Positions 1 to 5,143 of a DNA stretch of 7,386 nt are shown piece after piece. The number at the start of each line of letters is the position of its first letter. The first letter of the stretch is position 1. The notes beneath the pieces are model-generated. The model was not told the DNA's origin and searched no databases. It saw nothing but the letters and a program-made list of their open reading frames with translations. Position numbers and translations under genes: made by a program. The stretch lies in assembly GCA_014380985.1 (NCBI GenBank), contig JACMIU010000222.1, positions 1 to 7,386 on the forward strand. Reading direction: 5' to 3'. This DNA is from Armatimonadota bacterium. GTDB lineage: Bacteria; Armatimonadota; Armatimonadia; Armatimonadales; Armatimonadaceae.

Positions 1-273
1 CTTCAGGTAGATCTTCGGACCACCCAACTCCTTCGTCATGTTCGCGGCGAAGGTGAGCGGGGTTTCGCGCCCGACGTACTCTTTGAGCAAATCGGCGAGT
101 TCGGCGCGGAAGGCGGGGTCGGCTTTGGCGCGTTCGTACTCGGCGGCAAGTTCGTCAAGGGCGGGAATCAGGGTTTCCGGGACATAGCGTCCGCCGTAGC
201 GTCCGAAATGTCCGAGGGCGTCCGGTTCGGAGGTGAACGGGGCGGTCGGCGCGGTAAGTGTTACGGTACTCAT
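1..273 (-). CDS. trpB: Tryptophan synthase beta chain, N-terminal part (partial, cut by window start)
   Basis: TrpB is the PLP-dependent beta subunit of tryptophan synthase. It condenses indole with L-serine to make L-tryptophan, in complex with TrpA in the cytoplasm. The 91 visible residues begin with a short variable leader and then show the family's N-terminal signature FGRYGGRYVPETLIPALDEL (about residues 22-41). A helical stretch follows, then LLKEYVGRETPLTFA and a segment ending GGPKIYLK at the window edge. In TrpB this runs directly into the REDLNHTGAHK segment carrying the PLP lysine, which lies outside the window. The ATG at 271-273 fits the usual TrpB length. No Shine-Dalgarno sequence precedes it, but a -10-like TATTAT ends six bases upstream. 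Identification is firm; the rest of any trp operon is not visible. Confidence 0.95.
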   Translation of the reverse strand, partial: MSTVTLTAPTAPFTSEPDALGHFGRYGGRYVPETLIPALDELAAEYERAKADPAFRAELADLLKEYVGRETPLTFAANMTKELGGPKIYLK

Positions 274-278
274 AACGC

Positions 279-285
279 TATAATA
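279..285. promoter_or_regulatory. Overlapping, oppositely oriented -10-like boxes between trpB and the zinc-ribbon gene
   Basis: On the plus strand TATAAT (279-284) matches the sigma-70 -10 consensus exactly and lies about 40 bases before the ATG at 325. On the minus strand TATTAT (285 to 280) overlaps it with a one-base offset and ends six bases before the trpB ATG, which would give a nearly leaderless transcript. I could not find a good -35 hexamer for either direction, so these are candidate promoters only. Confidence 0.4.
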
Positions 286-324
286 CCGGCAAGTTACTCA
301 AGTTTCTCCTTCGCAAAGAACAAT

Positions 325-837
325 ATGTCAAAAATCTACTTCTATATCGGTTCCGCCGACCTTATGATCACAACCGGCGACCCGCCGCACCGCTGCCACG
401 TTCGTGCCACGTTCGACGTTTGCAGATGGATTGACGAAACGCGGCAGGAAGCGGAAACAGACGGCTCGTTTATAGCCACGTTTGTTGTCACGGAGGACGG
501 GGCGTTGTGGATTGCCGACCGGCGTTCAGAACACGTACAGTGCGCCCGCGGGGGTAATATCCTGTCGGCGGGAGAAATGGCTTTTGCTGTAGATCGGGGA
601 ACGGTACGGGTTGCGGAAGTTTCCAATCAGTCTACCGGCTATTGTCCCGAAGGGGAAAGTTGGGAGGCGGTAGATTCGGTGTTATCAAAAACCGGGATGG
701 ATTATCCGCCCGGATTCACCAACACTTTTACGTTTCGTCGTTGCCCCCGTTGCAAAACGACCAACATTGTTAAGGAGAATAGTTTTGTCTGTGGCTATTG
801 TGGCAACGACCTGCCGACCGTATGGAACTTCTCGTAG
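325..837 (+). CDS. Conserved-looking hypothetical protein with C-terminal zinc ribbon
   Basis: This 170-residue protein belongs to no family I can name. The N-terminal part (about 1-100) looks like a soluble alpha/beta or beta-rich domain without signal peptide or membrane segment. It contains the phrases IADRRSEHVQCARGG (about 63-77) and LSAGEMAF (80-87). A central stretch, VSNQSTGYCPEGESW (about 99-113), looks like conserved family core rather than linker. The C-terminus carries a four-cysteine zinc ribbon: C140-x2-C143 and C156-x2-C159, separated by twelve residues. Such ribbons bind structural zinc and often mediate nucleic-acid or protein contacts. The open frame runs back to 208, but that would overlap trpB and add a low-complexity arginine/glycine tail. 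The ATG at 325 is preferred although only a weak purine stretch (AAAGAA) precedes it. It ends 15 bases from the convergent retropepsin gene. Function unknown. Confidence 0.8.
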   Translation: MSKIYFYIGSADLMITTGDPPHRCHVRATFDVCRWIDETRQEAETDGSFIATFVVTEDGALWIADRRSEHVQCARGGNILSAGEMAFAVDRGTVRVAEVSNQSTGYCPEGESWEAVDSVLSKTGMDYPPGFTNTFTFRRCPRCKTTNIVKENSFVCGYCGNDLPTVWNFS

Positions 838-852
838 CCATCGGTCACGGCG

Positions 853-1242
853 TTATTTCGCTTCCTCCCATGTTTGGCGCGGTCCGTCGAATACAAGCCG
901 AAACCGATTCAGTATGCTGCGCCCGATGATGCCAACTTCGCTGTCAGTCACGGCGTAGTCACCGCGAAACTTCTTACCGTTGAAATCCATACGGAGGCGA
1001 GTTACAATTGTCCCGGATTCGGTAGCGTCGTAGCCGGATAAGCGAACGCCTTTCGTCGTTGAATCTGCCAGCGTAACGTTCAATCGCTCGGCGACATAAC
1101 GCGGGACAAGAGTCGCATCCGCCCCTGCATCTAAAAGCATCCGCACATCCGAAACGGCTACGTTTTCGTCGTCAAGACGGTGAAACGTGACCAACCCCAC
1201 GGGGGCGGGTTGCTCCGAATAGTCGAGAACGTACTGCGGCAT
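853..1242 (-). CDS. Retropepsin-like (clan AA) aspartic protease domain protein
   Basis: This 129-residue protein has the layout of the single-domain retropepsin-like proteins common in bacteria. A strand precedes the active-site loop LLDAGADATLVP (about 36-47, putative catalytic D38). The flap/core region follows, and the conserved C-terminal signature IIGRSILNRFRLVFDGP (about 105-121) corresponds to the family's I(L/I)GRDxLN motif. Retropepsins work as homodimers, each subunit giving one Asp. The residue after the Asp is Ala (DAGA), whereas most active members have Thr or Ser, so activity is uncertain. No signal peptide is visible, so it is probably cytoplasmic. It is the second gene of a pair: the TAG of the upstream gene is followed immediately by this ATG, and a strong GGAGG site (about 1248-1252) lies inside the last codons of that gene, indicating translational coupling. 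Substrate unknown. Confidence 0.8.
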   Translation of the reverse strand: MPQYVLDYSEQPAPVGLVTFHRLDDENVAVSDVRMLLDAGADATLVPRYVAERLNVTLADSTTKGVRLSGYDATESGTIVTRLRMDFNGKKFRGDYAVTDSEVGIIGRSILNRFRLVFDGPRQTWEEAK

Positions 1243-1476
1243 CTATTCCTCCATATCCATCTGTAATCGCACTGCGTCGGCGGCGTGAACAAGGCGCGGG
1301 CTGTCCATTCTGTAAACCGCCCCCGGTTTCAGTTCCGGCAAGTTGAACTCGGTTTGCGTGTCTTCCGCCTCCTCAACAAGCACCGTTACTTTCGTGCCTT
1401 GCGGCAGTCGCACGGCACCGGGGAATCGGGCGTTTCCGTGTTCGTCTATTACGGCTTCAAACGTTCGTTGAGGCAT
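1243..1476 (-). CDS. Small partner protein encoded directly upstream of the retropepsin-like gene
   Basis: This 77-residue protein has a short beta-rich N-terminus of the form TFEAVIDEHGNARFPGAVRL (5-24) followed by PQGTKVTVLVEE (25-36). It resembles AF2212/DUF104- or AbrB-like small antitoxin-type proteins, in which a strand, a turn with a proline and a GTKVxV strand recur. The C-terminal part has VYRMDSPRLVHAADAV (54-69), a phrase I associate with small proteins encoded beside bacterial retropepsin-like genes; this is from memory and unverified. The ATG at 1474-1476 is chosen over the GTG at 1494 because AAGGAA (1485-1490) sits eight bases before it and nothing comparable precedes the GTG. 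It abuts the retropepsin gene with no gap. By analogy it could be a regulator, chaperone or antitoxin-like partner, but its function is not established. Confidence 0.72.
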   Translation of the reverse strand: MPQRTFEAVIDEHGNARFPGAVRLPQGTKVTVLVEEAEDTQTEFNLPELKPGAVYRMDSPRLVHAADAVRLQMDMEE

Positions 1477-1500
1477 TTCGTCGGTTCCTTCCACGCGCTT

Positions 1501-1506
1501 ATTGTA
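1501..1506 (-). promoter_or_regulatory. Candidate -10 box for the retropepsin cassette
   Basis: TACAAT on the minus strand (5 of 6 matches to TATAAT) lies 24 bases before the ATG at 1476, so a transcript would begin shortly before the AAGGAA ribosome site. No convincing -35 element was found. If real, the cassette is transcribed separately from the rhodanese gene upstream, from which it is separated by 69 bases. Confidence 0.35.
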
Positions 1507-1545
1507 CCGCGAACGGGGCGCGGCGATATCTTTACTCTCACCCGG

Positions 1546-1938
1546 CTAATGCACTATCGGTTCACCTTCGGTGGTCTGCGCCCGGTTCTCCTCGTCCCAC
1601 GCACGGAAGCCCCCGCGCATCGAAAACACGTTCGTGTAGCCCATCTGCCGGAGTGAATCGGCGGCAAGCGCGGAACGGTTCCCACCCCGGCAATACAGCA
1701 CGATTTCCGTATCGGTGTCCGGCACTTCGTCCGCGATATGGTATTCGAGAATCCCGCGCCCGATACCCCGCGCCGTCGGCAAATGCCCGGCGCGGTATTC
1801 GTCCTGCTCGCGGACATCAATCACCACCCCGCGAAAGTCGGGGGAGGCGATTCGCGCTTCGACATCGGTGGGCGTGGTTTCGGCGATGCGCGTTTTGGCG
1901 TCGTCGCAAAGTTCGGTGAAGGTTTTTGATAATGGCAT
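1546..1938 (-). CDS. Single-domain rhodanese-like sulfurtransferase
   Basis: This 130-residue protein is a stand-alone rhodanese domain. Rhodaneses carry sulfane sulfur as a persulfide on an active-site cysteine and pass it to acceptors such as cyanide, thioredoxin or biosynthetic enzymes. The family pattern is present in order: VVIDVREQDEYRAGHLPTA (38-56), then EIVLYCRGGNRSALAA (78-93) with catalytic C83 in a CRGGNRS loop, then MGYTNVFSMRGGFRAW (99-114), the usual C-terminal signature. No signal peptide is seen, so it is probably cytoplasmic. The six-residue active-site loop is the sulfur-type loop rather than the longer loop of Cdc25-type phosphatases. The ATG at 1936-1938 has no Shine-Dalgarno, but TATGAT ends five bases upstream. 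It is divergent from the oxygenase gene at 2015. The physiological acceptor cannot be deduced. Confidence 0.92.
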   Translation of the reverse strand: MPLSKTFTELCDDAKTRIAETTPTDVEARIASPDFRGVVIDVREQDEYRAGHLPTARGIGRGILEYHIADEVPDTDTEIVLYCRGGNRSALAADSLRQMGYTNVFSMRGGFRAWDEENRAQTTEGEPIVH

Positions 1939-1942
1939 GACG

Positions 1943-1949
1943 TATCATA
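1943..1949. promoter_or_regulatory. Overlapping -10-like boxes between rhodanese and oxygenase genes
   Basis: The minus-strand TATGAT (1949 to 1944; 5 of 6 matches) ends five bases before the rhodanese ATG, consistent with leaderless transcription. The plus-strand TATCAT (1943-1948; 5 of 6) overlaps it with a one-base offset and could serve the oxygenase gene, giving a leader of about 60 bases. -35 elements are weak in both directions. Confidence 0.35.
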
Positions 1950-2014
1950 CCCGCGAGTCGGTTCGCCTTCTATCCATTCTAAACGGCGAACGGCAAGCAA
2001 AGGAACTATCAACG

Positions 2015-2836
2015 ATGCTGACACCGGAACAAAAAACATTCTATGCCGACAACGGCTACGTAGTGATTCGCGGGCTTCTGACGCCCGAAGAGGCGGCGAT
2101 GTACCGCGACGAAACGCACACGATGATGGAGCGAATCGCGCAGTATCGAAGCAACGACGCGACATGGGCAAGCGCGAAGGGCATGACCGAGAAGAAGACC
2201 GTGCTACAGCACTGCCACGACGGGCAGTTTCAGACCGCCGCGTTCGCCCGCTTGCTCACCGACGAACGCCTTACCGGGGTTGCCGCCGACATTATCGGGG
2301 GTGATGGCAACGTGCAACTGCACCACTGCAAAAGTTTCGTGAAGCCGCCGGAAAAAGGCTCGCCGTTCCCGCTTCATCAGGACGCCCCATTTTTCCCGCA
2401 CGACCACCATTCGATGATCGCGGCGATTCTGTTTTTCGACGACGCGCCTATCGAAAAAGGATGTGTTTGCGTCGTGCCGGGTTCGCACAAGCAGGGGATG
2501 CTCCCGCACCTGTCGGAAGGCTCGTATCACCTTGACCCCGCCGAGTATCCGCTGGACAGGGCGATTCCGCTTCCGGCGAAAGCGGGCGACGCGGTGTTCT
2601 TTTCGTACCTGACGATCCACGGTTCGGGCGTCAACGAATCCAGCGAAGCGCGTACCACGATGTTGGTGCAGATGCGCGATCCGCTCGACCCGCCGAGCGT
2701 TCGCACGCACGAATCGAAGGGGCAGGGCATGATGCTACGCGGCTTCGACCCGTCGTGCGGCAACACCAAACCGAGCAGTGAGGCGCACGGCGACGCCGCG
2801 CCGATGGGCATGGGTATGGGAATGGGCAAGATGTAG
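2015..2836 (+). CDS. Phytanoyl-CoA dioxygenase (PhyH)-family Fe(II)/2-oxoglutarate oxygenase
   Basis: This 273-residue protein has the size and landmarks of PhyH-family non-heme iron oxygenases, which use 2-oxoglutarate and O2 to hydroxylate small molecules. It begins with the typical MLTPEQKTFYADNGYVVIRG (1-20), where a helix is followed by the first strand. The iron-binding facial triad is visible: H121 and D123 in PFPLHQDAPFF (117-127), and the distal H202 in LTIHGSGVNES (199-209). R213 in SSEARTTM is the likely 2-oxoglutarate-binding arginine. VVPGSHKQGMLPH (153-165) is the conserved family segment between them. The true substrate is unknown; the family is broad and includes secondary-metabolite enzymes. 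The open frame extends back to 1715 through the rhodanese gene, but the ATG at 2015 is chosen for its AAGGAA site (about 1999-2004) and fit to the family start. The C-terminus ends in an odd Met-Gly repeat, PMGMGMGMGKM. Confidence 0.9.
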   Translation: MLTPEQKTFYADNGYVVIRGLLTPEEAAMYRDETHTMMERIAQYRSNDATWASAKGMTEKKTVLQHCHDGQFQTAAFARLLTDERLTGVAADIIGGDGNVQLHHCKSFVKPPEKGSPFPLHQDAPFFPHDHHSMIAAILFFDDAPIEKGCVCVVPGSHKQGMLPHLSEGSYHLDPAEYPLDRAIPLPAKAGDAVFFSYLTIHGSGVNESSEARTTMLVQMRDPLDPPSVRTHESKGQGMMLRGFDPSCGNTKPSSEAHGDAAPMGMGMGMGKM

Positions 2837-2851
2837 TGTCTGGGCAAACGA

Positions 2852-2881
2852 AAAACGCCGGTTCGTGGGAACCGGCGTTTT
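2852..2881. terminator. Strong hairpin, likely bidirectional terminator
   Basis: A perfect 13-base inverted repeat (2852-2864 and 2869-2881) around a GTGG loop lies 15 bases after the oxygenase stop codon and 14 bases from the convergent surface-protein stop codon. The stem has a GC core (ACGCCGGTTC) and A/T outer ends, so the arms provide U-tracts of four in either direction, with a T-rich stretch continuing on the plus strand. Its position between convergent genes suggests it terminates both transcripts. Confidence 0.9.
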
Positions 2882-2895
2882 CGTCTTTTGTGATT

Positions 2896-3999
2896 TTACT
2901 TGCGTTTGCGGAATACGCCGACCAGTAGCGGCGCGGCAAGCAGGGCGAGCAGACCGGCGTTCGCTTCCGGCACGACCACGAGCGTCAAGCGTTGCCCGTT
3001 GCCGTTCGCGCTTTGGCGCACGGAGTACCCGGTTGCGCCGGACGGGAGGCTACCAACAAGATTGACATTTTGGAAGAACCCGGTCAGGTTGCCCGTCGTG
3101 GTTAAAAAGTCAAACGTCGCCGGAAACGCATTCGGGAAGCCCGACGCGAACGAGATATTCAGCGTGCCGCCCAGCGTCGCCGAACCGTTTATCGCCAGCA
3201 CGTCGAACGACGAGAGCGACGCGATTTCGATGTTCAGCACACCGGTTCCGCTTTGCGCATAGTTGCCGTTGATCGTCAGGGTTCCTGCGGAGTTGCCGGG
3301 AGACACGATGCCGGAGGTGTTGCTGACGGACACGGGAACCGCGCCCGTGCCGGAAAGCGTTGCCCCGCTTGCCACGGTGAACGCGCCGGTTCCCATGTTT
3401 TGCAGGGTTCCGTTCACCGACAGCGATTTGCCGCCGGGGATGCCGAATCCGCCCATATCGGGCGTCGCGCCCTGCGCCACCGAATAGCCCGACGTGGCGT
3501 TGCTGCCGGACGTGATGTTGAGACGCCCCGCGCTTACGGTCGTGGTTCCCGTGTACGTGCTATTGCCGGAAAGCGTCAGGACGCCCGCGCCGCTCTTGGT
3601 GATGCCGAAGCCGTTGCCGCTAATCACGCCACTTAGCACCGATGCGTTTGTGGTAGCGTCAAATGAGGTGATGGTGATGTTGTTGACGAGGGTTGCGTTG
3701 CCGGTGAAGTTTGTCAGTTGCCCCAGTACAAACGAGCCATTGAGCGCGAGTGGGTTTGACAGGGTGCGCTCGGCTTCGTGGGCGCGGATATGCTCGCCGT
3801 TGATGGTGATAGTTCCGGTGCCGAGCGCGGCGTTGTTGGCAAGGAGAAGCCGTCCCGCGTTCAAAACGGTGCCACCGCTGTACGTGTTCGCGTTGTATAA
3901 GGCAAGGTCGCCCGCACCGTTTTTGGTGAGTGCGCCCGCGCCCGAAACCGTCGAAACCGTGCCGCGAAACTCCGAGTTGCCGCTCTGGTTTAGCGTCAA
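2896..3999 (-). CDS. C-terminal part of split surface protein: autotransporter-associated beta-strand repeats and PEP-CTERM tail
   Basis: This 367-residue open frame begins at a TTG (3999) that is not a credible start. The reading frame continues without a stop upstream to about 4075, where it matches the end of the N-terminal fragment after a one-base shift, so it is probably the downstream part of one gene. It contains two autotransporter-associated beta-strand repeats: GALTKNGAGDLALYNANTYS (22-41) with its TVLNAGRLLL end, and FGITKSGAGVLTLSGNSTYT (131-150) with its TTVSAGRL end. A further module, VSPGNSAGTLTINGNYAQSG (232-251), is typical of these right-handed beta-helix passengers. The last 25 residues form a PEP-CTERM-type sorting tail: VVPEANAG, a hydrophobic span and terminal RKRK. 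Such tails are processed by an exosortase in outer-membrane bacteria that make exopolysaccharide. The likely role is a secreted or surface-displayed, possibly biofilm-related protein; none of this is proven. Confidence 0.82.
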   Translation of the reverse strand: MTLNQSGNSEFRGTVSTVSGAGALTKNGAGDLALYNANTYSGGTVLNAGRLLLANNAALGTGTITINGEHIRAHEAERTLSNPLALNGSFVLGQLTNFTGNATLVNNITITSFDATTNASVLSGVISGNGFGITKSGAGVLTLSGNSTYTGTTTVSAGRLNITSGSNATSGYSVAQGATPDMGGFGIPGGKSLSVNGTLQNMGTGAFTVASGATLSGTGAVPVSVSNTSGIVSPGNSAGTLTINGNYAQSGTGVLNIEIASLSSFDVLAINGSATLGGTLNISFASGFPNAFPATFDFLTTTGNLTGFFQNVNLVGSLPSGATGYSVRQSANGNGQRLTLVVVPEANAGLLALLAAPLLVGVFRKRK

Positions 4000-4985
4000 G
4001 CCGTTTGCACCGAGGGTGAGCGTACCGGAACCCGTGAGTCCCGGCGTGGTGATAGTGCCGCCGCTTGCGGCAAGGTCGCGCCGGTCGGCACGGTGAGCGT
4101 GTTCGGCGTGGTCAGCGCGGCGTTGACGTTCAGTACGCCGCCCGCCACCATATCCACGGTCCCGGCGACGGTGAGCGCGGATACCACGTTCACATTCGCC
4201 CCGGCGATAACCGGAAGGCTCGGCAGGGCGGACGGCAACGTGGCGAGGTGCAGACTCGCGCCGGTGAGCGTCGCGTTGGTGAAATTGGCACCGGTCAGGT
4301 TGGTACTGGTCAGGTTTTCGCTTTGTAGGTTGAAGCCGCTCAGATTGTTACCGGACAGGTTTACACCTTGAATGCTCGCCGCCGCCACCAGTTGCGCGTC
4401 CGTGATTGCACCCCCCGTATTGTTCCGCAGATCGGCACTGTTCAGGTCGGCACTGCTCAGATTGGTAAGAAACAGGTTGGCACCGGACAGGTTCTCACCG
4501 TTCAAGGCGAAGCCAGATAGATTGTTGCCTGACAGGTTCACGAATCGAATGTCCGCCGCATCCCGCAGTTGCGCCGCCGTTATCGCACTGTTTGCGTTCG
4601 CATTCTGCAGGTTCGCGCCATTTAGATTTGCTCCTGCAAAAAGGGCATTTGTCAAGATCGCGTCCTGCAAAATGGCATCAGTGAAAATGACGTTGGTCAA
4701 ATTGGCTTGGGTGAAGTTGGTGCCGATAAACGAACTACCTGCCGCGTTATTGCCCGTAAAGTTGCGGGGAACGCCGGAAACGGGACTGAAGTCAAAGCCG
4801 CTGTAGTTCTGACCGGGCAGGAGGGTTTGCGCCGACGCGGGCTTGGCGGCGGCGGTGGCGTACACCGTCACCCCGACGAGCAAGGCGAACGGCGGCAACA
4901 CGCGCAGGGCGACACCGGGCAGAAGCGATAACAGTAATGCGGACACGGCGGCGGCATCGCGTCGCGGCGATAACAGGCGGAACAT
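3996..4985 (-). CDS. N-terminal part of split surface protein: signal peptide and pentapeptide-like repeats
   Basis: This 329-residue frame starts at ATG 4983-4985. A GTG at 5054 would add 23 residues and has no well-placed ribosome site, although a GGAGGGG lies 14 bases before it. The N-terminus is a Sec-type signal: MFRLLSPRR, a long hydrophobic span (about 11-47) and a probable cut after AKPASA (47-52). Residues about 84-245 are pentapeptide-like repeats with the A(N/D)Lxx pattern (for example AGANLNGANLQNA), expected to fold as a right-handed quadrilateral beta-helix. Embedded in them is a duplicated unit with AITxAQL and NLSGNNLSGF, spaced 59 residues apart. Residues about 265-304 resemble the start of an autotransporter-type beta-helix. 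After TVPTGAT the frame turns into non-homologous, arginine/proline-rich sequence and stops, whereas the next frame continues the expected protein. A single missing base near 4075 would join the halves into about 696 residues. Confidence 0.8.
   Translation of the reverse strand: MFRLLSPRRDAAAVSALLLSLLPGVALRVLPPFALLVGVTVYATAAAKPASAQTLLPGQNYSGFDFSPVSGVPRNFTGNNAAGSSFIGTNFTQANLTNVIFTDAILQDAILTNALFAGANLNGANLQNANANSAITAAQLRDAADIRFVNLSGNNLSGFALNGENLSGANLFLTNLSSADLNSADLRNNTGGAITDAQLVAAASIQGVNLSGNNLSGFNLQSENLTSTNLTGANFTNATLTGASLHLATLPSALPSLPVIAGANVNVVSALTVAGTVDMVAGGVLNVNAALTTPNTLTVPTGATLPQAAALSPRRDSRVPVRSPSVQTA
4071..4077 (-). other. Apparent one-base frameshift splitting the surface-protein gene
   Basis: On the coding (minus) strand the sequence reads GCGACCTTGCCGCAAGC. 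In the N-terminal frame this gives ATLPQA. Adding one C (GCGACCCTTGCC) gives ATLAASGGTITTPGLTGSG, which continues naturally into the downstream beta-repeat frame. The total length from 4985 to 2896 plus one base is exactly 697 codons. A short C run makes either a sequencing or assembly undercall or a genuine one-base deletion plausible. No X-XXY-YYZ slippery heptamer is present, so programmed frameshifting is not supported. Confidence 0.8.
4299..4586 (-). repeat. Tandem internal duplication within the pentapeptide region (period about 177 bases)
   Basis: Residues 134-170 of the N-terminal fragment (4586 to 4476) and residues 193-229 (4409 to 4299) are related copies. Both begin AITxAQL and run through an (R/G)VNLSGNNLSGF-like core to an ENL(S/T) end. 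The DNA copies are clearly similar but diverged, so this is an old duplication of a 59-residue module, with ordinary pentapeptide repeats between the copies. Confidence 0.75.
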
Positions 4986-5099
4986 GGGCAAATCTTTAAT
5001 AACGAGTGCCCGCCGCGCCCCCGACAAGAGGACGGCACGAACAAACGCAGACACCGGACAGCCGGTTTCCCCTCCGCAACCGGGCGGTGGAACCGACTT

Positions 5100-5128
5100 A
5101 GGATAGACATGCCATACTTTGTCGGCAA
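5100..5128 (-). promoter_or_regulatory. Candidate promoter of the surface-protein gene
   Basis: On the minus strand TTGCCG (5128 to 5123) and TATCCT (5105 to 5100) are separated by exactly 17 bases; each matches four of six consensus positions. They lie in the 158-base gap between the ychF stop and the surface-protein ATG and would give a leader of over 100 bases. No terminator is seen after ychF, so read-through from ychF is also possible. Confidence 0.35.
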
Positions 5129-5143
5129 TTTACGCCTATTTTT

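Noticed and set aside
208..324. Upstream extension of the zinc-ribbon protein
   Set aside because: It overlaps the start of trpB and encodes an arginine/glycine-rich tail unlike the rest; the ATG at 325 gives a sensible protein.
1715..2014. Upstream extension of the oxygenase reading frame
   Set aside because: It runs antisense through the rhodanese gene and does not resemble PhyH proteins; the start at 2015 has a ribosome site and the family N-terminus.
4066..4080. Programmed -1 ribosomal frameshift site
   Set aside because: There is no slippery heptamer or clear downstream stimulatory structure at the junction; a base loss or sequencing undercall is simpler.
3253..4806. Several long plus-strand open frames opposite the surface-protein gene
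   Set aside because: They are complementary shadows of the GC-rich, repeat-rich minus-strand gene and show no domain signatures or ribosome sites.
5106..5122. Sigma-54 type -24/-12 promoter (TGGCAT) before the PEP-CTERM gene
   Set aside because: The TGGCA is present but the matching GC-rich -12 element is missing at the required spacing.
4986..5143. Possible cyclic-di-GMP or other riboswitch in the surface-protein leader
   Set aside because: The conserved core motifs of known riboswitches are absent; only small alternative hairpins are visible.
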